Shown here in pieces: positions 32,524-43,680 of a DNA stretch of 64,000 bases. The stretch lies in contig CM019712.1 in the NCBI GenBank assembly GCA_009760885.1, positions 27,635,816 through 27,699,815 on the forward strand. Reading direction: 5' to 3'. The translations under genes and the position numbers were made by a program. The notes under the pieces are model-generated. The model was not told the DNA's origin, ran no database searches, and was given only the letters and a program-made list of their open reading frames with translations. The first letter of the stretch is position 1; each line of letters opens with the position of its first letter. This stretch comes from Achatina immaculata (lineage: Eukaryota > Mollusca > Gastropoda > Stylommatophora > Achatinidae).

Positions 32524-33643
32524 ACAAGTTTTGCTGCAGTCGCCATCCCTTTTATATGTATGTATCTCCACGTGTTATCTGATATCCATGCATTTCTACT
32601 TTTTTTTTTGCAGTCCAACACTTGCTTTTGCTGCTGTGATTATGGCTGTGTTGTTAGAATTCTATAATTCATCTGACTCCTCTACCACACTGTTTGCTGC
32701 GAACTGTTTGGTAAGTTCCAGATGAAAATTACTCTTAGTATTTTCTTTTTATAAGTTGGTCCTTTTTATCTTTCCGAGTATTGCTTTTTTGTGTTGCTTT
32801 TCATTTTTAGTTTTATCTCCTCTATACACAGGTTGTGATCACTGTTGCCATCTGCACCTCTGTATGCTCTTTCATCTATCGGGGATGTTCTGAATTGCTT
32901 TCCGATACAAAAGTGATCAATCTGGGTTATGGTTCTATCATCTGGAGATATCCATGTTTTTTTTTATGTATCTCTTTGTGTGGGAATGACCACGCCCTCT
33001 GTTAGACATAGTTTAATTAATCATCTCCATTCTGGTTTACGGTATCAGTCCCTTCTTTCCCCATTACTTTTTCGACGTGGGTCTTATCTTTTCCTACCTT
33101 GGCGTCAAGTCATTAGGATGTCGTTTCTATGGACTTTGTTACTGAGCTGTTGTAGTTGGTAATAGAAATTGTCTTTTATTTCATCATCCGCATCTTTCGT
33201 GGATGCATAGCAATGTATCGTTGTCATTCTTCTGTGTCTTAGTTTGTACTGTACTCTTATTATACGAGTGTTCACTGGTTCCCACTCTATAAGGCTCTTT
33301 GCTTCTATACTTTACATAATTGTACCTACGCCTTTTTGGCGTTTCCCGTCCTCTCTGCCTGAATGTATTATTAACTTACCGTTTTCCGCCGATCTTTTAC
33401 CTGCTTATGACCATCGCATTTCACTGATGCTCATTACGTAGGTAGCATCTCTCCATTTCTCCGATTACCCGAGTAGTTTTTGATGGTGCTGCCATTGTTA
33501 TTACGTTCCAGAATCCAATCATTGTGACGTATTTGGGACCGACGAATGTATTCTTTCGATTTTTGTCTGAATTCTTCAGAGTTGGTATCCCTTATGCCAA
33601 AACCGGAGTTGGTTTTGTTGCGGGTTTCCATAAAATGTGGGAT
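32524..33643 (-). mobile_element. LINE-B endonuclease domain, copy 1
   Basis: The minus strand reads the EN domain from METRNKTNSGFGIRDTNSEE (33,434-33,631) through a KLRHRRMTTIHCYAST segment (33,180-33,245), a damaged GDFNAK region, WISPDDRTITQIDHFCIGKQ (32,890-32,950) and GADGNSDHNL, the SDH box (32,845). After that comes LELTKQFAANSVVEESDEL and the linker to RT. Multiple frameshifts. This probably is the 5' part of the LINE-B whose RT lies at 29,660-31,565. Confidence 0.82.
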
Positions 33644-33645
33644 AT

Positions 33646-34290
33646 ACTACGAGGGGCTTTCAGAAAGTAATGCACTACATCTCTCAGGAGCTGTTTATTA
33701 AAAAAAGCATGAACTTTATATATAATATACATGGATTTGTCATGTAAACATCGATATTATTCAACATAATCACCATCAAATTGTACGGCTTTACGCCAGC
33801 GCGAAACAAGTGCGTGTATTCCTAACTCATACCAGATTTTCTCTTGATTATGTAGCTATTTCTTCGCTGCATGAATCACTCCTTCGTCATCTTCAAATCA
33901 TACCCCTAGTACAGTCCAACCCAATTTGGTGACTACTTCCTGTGTTGCCAGATTTTTCGTGAAGGAGAAGCAGGTCTGCTGGATTCTTGTGCGGCCGAAC
34001 TTTGCGAAAACGTTGAATGAATTTTTTTCAACGTCTTAATGTAAGCTTGCGAAGTGATTGCCTTTCCTCTTGGCATAAAATACACAAGAATCACACATTC
34101 AATGTCCCGAAAGACAGTGATCATGACCTTTCCAGCTGAAGGAGTTGTCGTGGTGATTGCGGATGATGCCACTCCATTGACTGTCTTTTTTTTCTCAGGT
34201 TCAAAATGATGTGCCCAAGTTTCGTCACCTGTTACGATCTTAGCCAGAAAGGTCTCTCCCTCAGCAATGAAACACTCCGACAATTCAGAA
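33646..34290 (-). pseudogene. Truncated mariner transposase, copy 1
   Basis: An inverted terminal repeat-like end, ctacgaggggctttcagaaa, starts at about 33,647 next to a TA. On the minus strand the frame 33,933-34,337 reads LAKIVTGDETWAHHFEPEKK (first catalytic Asp in GDETW), PSAGKVMITVF and ILVYFMPRGKAITSQAYIKT, as in SETMAR-type mariners. After 33,960 the frame is lost: the expected LLHDNARPH box with the second Asp reads LLHEKS in another frame. The HTH part and the other terminal repeat are missing. Confidence 0.9.
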
Positions 34291-35409
34291 CAAGTTTTGC
34301 TGCAGTCGCCATCCCTTTTATATGTATGTATCTCCACGTGTTATCTGATATCCATGCATTTCTACTTTTTTTTTTGCAGTCCAACACTTGCTTTTGCTGC
34401 TGTGATTATGGCTGTGTTGTTAGAATTCTATAATTCATCTGACTCCTCTACCACACTGTTTGCTGCGAACTGTTTGGTAAGTTCCAGATGAAAATTACTC
34501 TTAGTATTTTCTTTTTATAAGTTGGTCCTTTTTATCTTTCCGAGTATTGCTTTTTTGTGTTGCTTTTCATTTTTAGTTTTATCTCCTCTATACACAGGTT
34601 GTGATCACTGTTGCCATCTGCACCTCTGTATGCTCTTTCATCTATCGGGGATGTTCTGAATTGCTTTCCGATACAAAAGTGATCAATCTGGGTTATGGTT
34701 CTATCATCTGGAGATATCCATGTTTTTTTTTATGTATCTCTTTGTGTGGGAATGACCACGCCCTCTGTTAGACATAGTTTAATTAATCATCTCCATTCTG
34801 GTTTACGGTATCAGTCCCTTCTTTCCCCATTACTTTTTCGACGTGGGTCTTATCTTTTCCTACCTTGGCGTCAAGTCATTAGGATGTCGTTTCTATGGAC
34901 TTTGTTACTGAGCTGTTGTAGTTGGTAATAGAAATTGTCTTTTATTTCATCATCCGCATCTTTCGTGGATGCATAGCAATGTATCGTTGTCATTCTTCTG
35001 TGTCTTAGTTTGTACTGTACTCTTATTATACGAGTGTTCACTGGTTCCCACTCTATAAGGCTCTTTGCTTCTATACTTTACATAATTGTACCTACGCCTT
35101 TTTGGCGTTTCCCGTCCTCTCTGCCTGAATGTATTATTAACTTACCGTTTTCCGCCGATCTTTTACCTGCTTATGACCATCGCATTTCACTGATGCTCAT
35201 TACGTAGGTAGCATCTCTCCATTTCTCCGATTACCCGAGTAGTTTTTGATGGTGCTGCCATTGTTATTACGTTCCAGAATCCAATCATTGTGACGTATTT
35301 GGGACCGACGAATGTATTCTTTCGATTTTTGTCTGAATTCTTCAGAGTTGGTATCCCTTATGCCAAAACCGGAGTTGGTTTTGTTGCGGGTTTCCATAAA
35401 ATGTGGGAT
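34290..35409 (-). mobile_element. LINE-B endonuclease domain, copy 2
   Basis: Exact second copy of 32,524-33,643 in the 1,766-bp tandem duplication, with the same frame breaks. Confidence 0.82.
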
Positions 35410-35411
35410 AT

Positions 35412-36056
35412 ACTACGAGGGGCTTTCAGAAAGTAATGCACTACATCTCTCAGGAGCTGTTTATTAAAAAAAGCATGAACTTTATATATAATATACATGG
35501 ATTTGTCATGTAAACATCGATATTATTCAACATAATCACCATCAAATTGTACGGCTTTACGCCAGCGCGAAACAAGTGCGTGTATTCCTAACTCATACCA
35601 GATTTTCTCTTGATTATGTAGCTATTTCTTAGCTGCATGAATCACTCCTTCGTCATCTTCAAATCATACCCCTAGTACAGTCCAACCCAATTTGGTGACT
35701 ACTTCCTGTGTTGCCAGATTTTTCGTGAAGGAGAAGCAGGTCTGCTGGATTCTTGTGCGGCCGAACTTTGCGAAAACGTTGAATGAATTTTTTTCAACGT
35801 CTTAATGTAAGCTTGCGAAGTGATTGCCTTTCCTCTTGGCATAAAATACACAAGAATCACACATTCAATGTCCCGAAAGACAGTGATCATGACCTTTCCA
35901 GCTGAAGGAGTTGTCGTGGTGATTGCGGATGATGCCACTCCATTGACTGTCTTTTTTTTCTCAGGTTCAAAATGATGTGCCCAAGTTTCGTCACCTGTTA
36001 CGATCTTAGCCAGAAAGGTCTCTCCCTCAGCAATGAAACACTCCGACAATTCAGAA
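35412..36056 (-). pseudogene. Truncated mariner transposase, copy 2
   Basis: Duplicate of 33,646-34,290, with the same GDETW motif and the same frame loss. Its inner end (about 36,055) runs into unrelated sequence just before the 52-bp minisatellite, showing that the mariner was already 5'-truncated before the duplication. Confidence 0.88.
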
Positions 36057-36104
36057 GAAATTGCTTTCCTTTGCATTCGATAATGCAATGTTCTAAATTA
36101 TTTA

Positions 36105-37205
36105 CGCTCACCGTGATCACATATCAGAACATTGATACTCCGTCACACTATTACTACACTCTATGTTATCACATATCAGAACATTGATACACTGTCACAC
36201 TATTACTACACTCTATGTTATCACATATCAGAACATTGATACACTGTCACACTATTACTACACTCTATGTTATCACATATCACAACATTGATACTCCGTC
36301 ACACTATTACAACACTCTATGTTATCACATATCACAACATTGATACACTGTCACACTATTACTACACTCTATGTTATCACATATCACAACATTGATACTC
36401 CGTCACACTATTACTACACTCTATGTTATCACATATCATAACATTGATAATCTGTCACACTATTACTACACTCCATGTTATCACATATCACAACATTGAT
36501 ACACTGTCACACTATTACTACACTCTATGTTATCATATATAACAACACTGATACTATGTCACATTATTACTACACTCCATGTTATCATATATAACAACAC
36601 TGATACTCTGTCACACTATTACTACACTCTATGTTATCACATATCACAACATTGATACTCTGTCACACTATTACTACACTCTATGTTATCATATATAACA
36701 ACACTGATACTCTGTCACACTATTACTACACTCCATGTTATCATATATCACAACATTGATACTCTGTCACACTATTACTACACTCTATGTTATCACATAT
36801 CACAACATTGATACTCTGTCACACTATTACTACACTCCATGTTATCATATATCACAACATTGATACTCTGTCACACTATTACTACACTCCATGTTATCAT
36901 ATATCACATCATTGATAACCTGTCACACTATTACTACACTCCATGTTATCACATATCACATCATTGATAATCTGTCACACAATTAATACACTCAGTGTGA
37001 CTACACATCACAACATTCATACTGTAACACTATTCTTACACTCCATATTATCACATGTCACACCATTACTCCGCCACACTATTACTACACTCCATGTGAC
37101 CACACATCACAATATTCATACTGCCACACTATTCTTACACTCCATATTATCATAAATCACACCATTGATACTTTGTCACATAATTACTTCACTCCATGTG
37201 ATCAC
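36105..37205. repeat. 52-bp minisatellite, about 21 units
   Basis: Units of atgttatcacatatcacaac followed by attgatactctgtcacacta and ttactacactct. The left two-thirds is regular. The right end, from about 36,990, decays and has altered spacing. Confidence 0.94.
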
Positions 37206-37633
37206 ATATCACAACATTCATTCCCATTCACACTGTTACATTATATAACATGAAGACAGGCATCTTCTATCTGGTGAGCATGTGTTATACCGCACTGACG
37301 GTGTATTTTATATCTGAACACCGGATGGTGTACAGCACTGACTATGTTTTCTATACTCCCTGAAAGACATGACCTCTCAATCCACCTATGTCCAAAACCT
37401 GACATTCCCCTTCCCATCCTCCTCTTCCCAGGTTTGTATAGTTCCGCTCTAACCAGACAAAACTATTTTACTTTAAAGAATGATCGAACAACACTCAAAT
37501 TCAGTTACCTGTGTTATATTTTACCTACTGCTGTCACATTTTCCCTCTCTCCCCCTCCCCCAGCCGAAATTCAGTAACATCTTTGATATTTTACCTACCA
37601 TTATCATAAGTTTCCGCTCAAATTAAAGTTATT
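37206..37633. other. No gene recognised (left flank of LTR element)
   Basis: Unassigned bases between the minisatellite and the LTR. A pair of diverged cagttacctgtg/cagtaacatctt phrases followed by atattttaccta occurs at 37,500 and 37,570. No transposon protein. Confidence 0.45.
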
Positions 37634-38050
37634 TGTAGCATGGCTTTATAATGATTATAGTTGCTGCTATTATTCTTAACGAATATGATTATGATTATAT
37701 GTTATGCACAATAGTAATATCTAATAGCAACAGAAAAAGTAAATAGGAAAATTAGAGCAAGGTAGAATAAACAAACTTCCTCGACACTGTATGAATGGCG
37801 CTGACACGTAAACAGAATAGAAAAGACGAATAGAAAAGGTAGACACAATGAAAAGCGAGGACGTAATAAAACCTCCGACATGAAAGAGCAAGATAATGAC
37901 TTAGGTAAATAATAATTGTATAGACGGAATTAACGCAGAATGACACGCATGACACCTATTAGCGTTAGGACGCCGTTAAGACGCTACTGCACACGGTTTT
38001 TAAATAAAGGAGTGAACAATTCGCCCAGCTGACCACTTAAATATTTAGAG

Positions 38051-38090
38051 GCGTGGCCTATTGGACAATTGACTTACGACATATAAGTCA
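38051..38090 (+). promoter_or_regulatory. LTR promoter motifs: GC box-like, CCAAT (inverted), TATA
   Basis: gcgtggcctattgg followed 16 bases later by catataag. The same block, with the same spacing, is kept in the other two LTR copies (TATA at 44,127-44,134 and 60,166-60,173), while neighbouring bases vary. This conservation supports a promoter role for the LTR. Confidence 0.55.
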
Positions 38091-38384
38091 TGGGGCAGTT
38101 TGAATGACGGACAATCAGAACGCTGATGGGAACCAGTGGACATCTAAAAAGTGGAGCAAACATATTTATTGGTTAATCCATCAAGCTGGACTTGAAGATA
38201 AGAAGGCGAGCGAAGAGATAGGAGAGAACGAAGAAGTATGGAGGTATAGGAGAGGACAGTGCCCTACGACGGAGGAACAGGGACGGTCAGTAAATAGAGA
38301 CCGAGCCAGACGTCAAAGTAAGGAGCGCGAGAAGGAAGGAACCCCCAAGAAGAGGAAGTCCAGAGACTAGCGGACAAGTGAGGG

Positions 38385-38988
38385 GGATCATCAGAAGTAG
38401 ACAGAGAAGAACAGCAGACAGAGAATTAGGGACAATCGGACGATCAGAGAAGAACATCAGGCAGAGAGGGACAATCAGAGAAGTACAGCAGACAGAGAGG
38501 GACAATCAGAGAAGAACAGCAGTCAGATAGGAACAATCAGAGAAGAACCACAGAAAGAGAGGGACGATCAGAGAAGAACAGCAGACAGAGAGGGACAATC
38601 AGAGAAGAACAGCAGGCAAAGAGAGACAATCAGAGAAGAACAGCAGACAGAGAGGGACAATCAGAGAAGAACAGCAGACAGAGAGGGACAATCAGAGAAG
38701 AACAGCAGACAGAGAGGGACAATCAGAGAAGAACAGCAGACAGAGAGGGACAATTAGAGAAGAACAGCAGACAGAGAGGGACAGTCAGAGAAGAACAGCA
38801 GACAGAGAGGGACAATCAGAGAAGAACAGCAGACAGAGCGGAACGATCAGAGAAGAACAGCAGACAGAGATGGACAATTAGAGAAGAACAACAGACAGAG
38901 AGGGACGATTAGAGAAGAACAATAGACAGAGAGGGACGATCAGAGAAGAATAGCAGACAGAGAGGGACGATCGAGTGGGTAATCGTCC
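38385..38988. repeat. 31-bp minisatellite inside the LTR, about 19 units
   Basis: Units of agacagagagggacaatcag plus agaagaacagc. The other LTR copies hold a single related phrase (aatcagagaagaacagcag at 44,494-44,512 and 60,588-60,606), so the array expanded only in this copy. Confidence 0.92.
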
Positions 38989-39605
38989 GACCAAGGACAG
39001 GTCAGTAAGCGAAGGCCGATTGAGACGGCAGAGGAAAACTGTCAGAGAGGATCAGTCAGACAAGAGGAAAACCTGATAAGAGCAGCAAAAGGGGAACACA
39101 AATCAGAAAAAGAACAGAAGAACAGTAGAGCAGAGGGGACAGAAAGACAGAAGAACAAGAAAGAGAACGAGACACTATAGAATCAGAAGTAGTGTTAGAC
39201 TGAAGATGTGTTTCAAGTGATTAAGATTTGATACTTTTGGAGCTTCGAGTACAGTGAAGTAGGCGGGGAAACTAACTGGTCACGTGTTGCAGATCTATTA
39301 GAAAACAGAGTTTAGAATCATCTTAGTAACCACGAGTAGAATATCTTGAAGTTGAGAACATTGAGAAATGCTGCAATTAGAAGATGATAGAGTTTGCTAT
39401 TGCGAACAAATGATTAAGTGACTCAATGCAAGTGATGTTGTAGACAATACATCTTGATCTTATTAGTCAGAATTACATAATTCAATTAACATTTCACCTG
39501 ATTTGCTCTGATCTAGTGAATGTGGTAATGCGTGTGAGACTTCGATATGTTATGATCAAAAGAAAAACTTAATCATATTCAAACTCCATCTTTACTTTGT
39601 TATAA

Positions 39606-39620
39606 TGGTGCTCATGGCTA
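39606..39620 (+). other. Possible primer-binding site
   Basis: TGGTGCTCATGGC directly follows the LTR end. Many LTR retrotransposons start the tRNA-complementary site with TGG. I did not match it to a particular tRNA. Confidence 0.35.
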
Positions 39621-39951
39621 TTTCCGAAATTCGGCAGGAGACGACCTGGCGTAAAAGCAAACACAACACGAAGTACAGACGATCAAGTGCTAGAATGAAC
39701 TGATGTGATTTAGGCAAAGAACAATTGTTTCTTTAATAATGGTGGTATACAGAGAACATTAATTAGATATTCGCAAAGAGCTAAAACAATAACGACGGAG
39801 AGACAGAGTATTTGGCCAAGAACAAGAGACAGTTAATTTATGTACTAGATTGTTGTTGCAATTACAGTGTATAATTTTTAAATGTATACTGCTTTGTTAG
39901 TATATTTTTTTCACTAGAAATTATTGATTATTTCACTGATTATTTCATAGA

Positions 39952-41811
39952 GTGAGAATAATACAGAGATTTTGCAGAGAGAATGTTAGAGAAAATGACA
40001 AAACACAGAAAAAAACACAAGAAACAGTTATATTAAAATTGGAGATCAGATATCTGAGGAGAGAAGTAGCTAGGTTAGGTAGAGAGTTGAGGCAAGAAAG
40101 AAATTGGAGAAAACATTTCAGTTTTTACCCTAGAACAGACTTTAGACAGGCACAGGACTCTTTTGCTAGAAGTGAGAGAGATGGAAAAACAAACAAATAT
40201 CAAAACCATGGACACTATACAGACATGAGTTATCAAAACAAACAGCCAGCAGAGACACAAGGTATAGAGAAAACTACCAGCACAATTATTTTAAGTGAAA
40301 TAACAGCAGACATAAGCCACACAACACTGAAAGGTTGGTTAGGACTGAGAGGAAAGAAATAAGTGCTGTAGTGAGTAAGAAATCAGACAAAGACAGACGA
40401 AATAATAAAAGTGAGGCGAAGAGGAATAAGACTAAATTAGTCGAGGATAGTAGCCAGACAGTTACGGACAACAGAGATATGTCAACAGCTACAGATACAT
40501 TAACCACAGACATCCATACCTCTATGACAGATAGCGAGATACAAATACAGTTGATGCAGATACTACAATGAATAAAAAATGTTTAATTCACACGAAAGAT
40601 GTAGCCACAACCACTGTAACCACAGAAACGTATGATGTTTGTTTAGAAAGAGAAGAGTTAGTGTTTAACAATGCAACCACTCAGTCGCTGTATACACAAA
40701 AAACGCAGACACCAACACCGAGATAAAAGTAGTAAGAGACAGCAGTACTAGTACACAGGATAGTGTGTTAGGCAGGACAGATTCAAGTACACCACCAGTA
40801 AGAAGGGTGGAAGCAATCAAACAACAACTAATGAAGAAAAGTAAAGGTCAAGACAGTAAAACTCATCAAGTACGAGTGGGCTATCCCGCATTAGATAACA
40901 AACATGGACAGATATACATAGAGGATGCATTGAAGGATCTCACTGAACATGATCCGGCGTTAAGCAGATGGGCACACATATATAAGCATCAACCAACTAC
41001 AAGTTCACAGATACAGGCAGTAAGGAACCTAAATACAACTGAGTGACACAGTAATAAACACATAAAGACAAAACCCAATAAAGTACCGGTAGATAAGGTA
41101 GAGAAAATCAGAAAGGCACCATCAAAAGGATTTATTGTTCTTGACTATGAAGAAGTAGATAGAACAATGAGAAATTATGGAATTATAATACACCTCTTCA
41201 GTTAACATCAGAGATGTTTGTGCAAATTAATAACGTTCACCGTATAGCAGATCTCACATACAATTATATTATGATTTTATAGAAGAAAAATGTAAAGCAA
41301 TATATGGCGAGAGAGAAAATACAGTTTCGAATGAAAACAAACAAATAGGCAGCGTTCAAATAACGTCAAATGAGGGACAGGAAAAAGATAATGGTAAGGA
41401 AACAGTAGGATGGACTATAACAGCAGCAGAGATAAGGGCAGCATTAATAAAGGGTGGATGTTAGAACTTGCGAAGATTAGGTCAAATAAAACGACTAATT
41501 GCTATGAAACTCGAGTTAAGCAACAGTCAAATGAAACACCAAAGATTACTGCTAGTATCAGTAGACCTCCGATATCTCGGGAGACCATCCTTGCAAATCC
41601 AAATATTCTAGGAAATGACAAACGTTTGCCACTAGAAGGTTTTGGTTATGATGAGGAGGGACATTTGTTTTATCTGCATGGAAAATCAAACCATATTTCA
41701 GTTCAGGATAAGACAGTGGTTAACCATGAAAGAGTATATGATCAGAAAAGACATAATCACACTAAAGGAAACAGAGATAATAGTTACAGAGGTAGAGGAA
41801 TGAGATGAAAT
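39952..41811 (+). pseudogene. Gag-like coding remnants of the LTR element, no recognised domain
   Basis: Successive open pieces lie at 39,952-40,362 (basic, coiled-coil-like: LEIRYLRREVARLGRELRQE), 40,335-40,571, 40,765-41,046 (GYPALDNKHGQIYIEDALKD) and 41,410-41,808 (LPLEGFGYDEEGHLFYLHGK). Composition is hydrophilic, rich in Lys, Thr and Gln. Position directly after the LTR and primer site suggests gag, but I see no zinc knuckle, protease, RT, RNase H or integrase. Frames are broken by stops at several points. Either the element is non-autonomous or the enzymes have been deleted. Confidence 0.4.
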
Positions 41812-43664
41812 AGAAGACGCTAATGATGAGATATTAATGAGGTTATTTTAAGGTTCCAGGATTCTGAGTATACAGGTTCAAGATTATTAGAATGCATAAC
41901 GTGTTACTGATTCATCTAAGGTTAAGGTGACATATATTGTTGTTGTTCATGATATACACTCAGAATGGAGTTGACATTGATGATGTAATTTTTTTGTTGT
42001 TGATTTACTGTTATTGTATCGCCCTAAAACTGTGAATGTCAGTGTTATACCGGGTATTTAGCTAAGTATAATTTTGTTGATGATGATGATGATGATAATG
42101 ATGATGAATTACATGTTTCCAGTTTATGTGATAAATGTGTTCTTTTGACTACTCTGAGTTGGTATCCTCGATGCTAGACTGAATTTGATGCGAGTTTCCG
42201 TAACGGTTGGTTTTTTCCCATCTAGACTTGCCACTGGTTGAGTCTCATGATAAGGTTGTTGGCCTTTTGTACAACTCCCGCTTTACGACATGCGTCGACG
42301 CAAAAGATCCATACGAAAGTATGTCGGAAGAAGGTTTACAAATCTTCCGCCATCTTTTACTTCACCCGGAAGAAAAAAAAATATAGAACCTTGAGAACAC
42401 GTGTTATAAGCATAACATTCAAGTTAAGATTACTCAATTCAAATGTAATATCCATCCTCATTTATGTGTGTGAAAACTGGAAAGCAACTAAAAAAATAGA
42501 AGTTAGACCCTTTCGAAACAAATGCCCAAGGAAAATAATAGATATAAAGTGAAATGAATTAAAGAATAACCCAGAGATCATGGCTGATCAGAAAAAGAAG
42601 GTGGATATATGTCGGTCATGTGATGAGAAGAAACAATCAGAGAATCCCATAACAAGCTATCAAGTGGAACAGAACAGGCCGACGAAAAAGAGGCCGACCA
42701 CGTGAAACTCTAAAGAGGACATTGTTAAGAGAAGCCAATTCAGTGGGTATAACATCCCTTGATGAGATTGAAAAACTCGCCGAAGACAGGACATCTTGGC
42801 GAACTATCATGCGAGCCCTGTGTGGCGTTTAATGACACTGGAAGGATGAAGTTTATGAGATATTGAGACAAACTTGTGGGTATAATAGGTACATTAGAGT
42901 GATATAATTGAGTATTGTCATATTGGTTAATGTAACCGACAAAGTTGTATTGGGAGTAACAATATGAGGGGATCCTCAGAACTAGCAAAGACTGGCATGG
43001 AGATCCGAGAATTATCATGGATAGATAGGTACTTGGAGGTAGAATAATTGATGTCAGAAGAAGAATTTCGTTGAGAGTGTGATGGGAGTATTATGGTTTT
43101 CAAGGAGCCAATAAATCACATTTCACATTTTTCACACTGGGTATGTGTCAAGGAATGTATTTGATATATCCTACTGTTGCCACTGAAGATGAAAATCGGG
43201 AAGTTAGCCAATGTAAATTCATCACAGAGTCTATGAGGTGATTTTTTTTAGGTTGGGCCTAAAATGTTATGACATTATGTTTTTGTCGTTTGAAAGAATA
43301 TATATTTTTAAAATTTTTATTGAATGCGCATGTGTTGTCACTTTGATACAGAATATGTATCATCAAAAGAAGAAAAATGAATTCATGTTTTAGGGGCATT
43401 TTTTTAACAAGATGTAAATATTGCTATACAAGATTTTTTTCTTCCTATGATGATTATGAACGATGATACTGAGAGAATTTAATTACCGTGTTTCTAGACG
43501 ACGTAACCTATATTGTTTACGGTTAACATTATGACTAAAAACAAGGGGAGGTGACTACAAAGTGATTTTTTCTTGTGTTTGTTTTTCAGATGGAAACATT
43601 CGTGGGTAGACTATTACTTACAAAGCTAGTTTTTCTTTGTATTCATAATGTTAAGAATATGATT
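41812..43664 (+). mobile_element. 3' internal region of the LTR element
   Basis: Shares 41,960-42,132 and 42,862-43,664 with 58,147-58,278 and 58,851-59,626 of the second LTR-element copy (for example attgatgatgtaatttttt, aggggatcctcag, ggttttcaaggagcca). No long frame. A purine tract aaaacaaggggagg occurs at 43,537-43,550, and a second, weaker one, immediately before the 3' LTR. A LINE-B insertion interrupts it at 42,133-42,851. Confidence 0.7.
42133..42851 (+). mobile_element. LINE-B insertion with target-site duplication and probable 5' inversion
   Basis: Flanked by tttatgtgat (42,123-42,132) and tttatgagat (42,852-42,861). The 3' part from about 42,350 is LINE-B in plus orientation: an LNSNVISILIYVCENWKATK segment, then RTLRGHC-like decayed C-terminus and ggaaggatgaag end. 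The 5' part (about 42,150-42,235) matches the LINE-B endonuclease in the opposite orientation (gagttggtatcc, gatgcgagtttcc as at 33,580-33,632). This arrangement fits twin priming. Confidence 0.75.
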
Positions 43665-43680
43665 AAAACATGAGGTGGTA
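43665..43680 (+). other. Polypurine tract before 3' LTR
   Basis: aaaacatgaggtggta directly before TGTAGCA. The second element copy has aaaacaaggggaggta at 59,627-59,642, the cleaner form of the same site. Confidence 0.6.

Larger units (their letters stand above)
32524..36055. repeat. Near-identical 1,766-bp tandem duplication
   Basis: Positions 32,524-34,289 recur at 34,290-36,055 with a constant offset of 1,766. I saw essentially one base difference (tcttcgctgc against tcttagctgc). The unit holds a LINE endonuclease segment and a truncated mariner. The junction joins mariner coding sequence (gacaattcagaa) to LINE sequence (caagttttgctgcag). An assembly duplication is an alternative explanation. 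Confidence 0.93.
37634..39605 (+). mobile_element. 5' long terminal repeat, about 1.97 kb
   Basis: Starts TGTAGCATGGC at 37,634 and shares ordered sequence with 43,681-44,640 and 59,643-61,264 (for example taaaacctccgacatgaaag, gaggcgtggcctattggac, catataagtca, then gtgtttcaagtgatt and gaacattgagaaatgctgca). It ends just before a primer-binding-like TGGTGCTCATGG at 39,606. Inside are an AATAAA-type signal (38,003), an inverted CCAAT (attgg, 38,060) and a TATA box (38,081). Most of its extra length is a 31-bp minisatellite. It is visibly diverged from the 3' LTR, so the element is old. Confidence 0.75.

Noticed and set aside
32614..32710. A 97-base segment with a strong acceptor (tttttttttgcag) and donor (gtaagt) on the plus strand, open as PTLAFAAVIMAVLLEFYNSS.
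   Set aside because: The minus strand reads LELTKQFAANSVVEESDEL, the linker after a LINE endonuclease domain, in line with the SDH box just upstream. The splice-like edges are coincidental.
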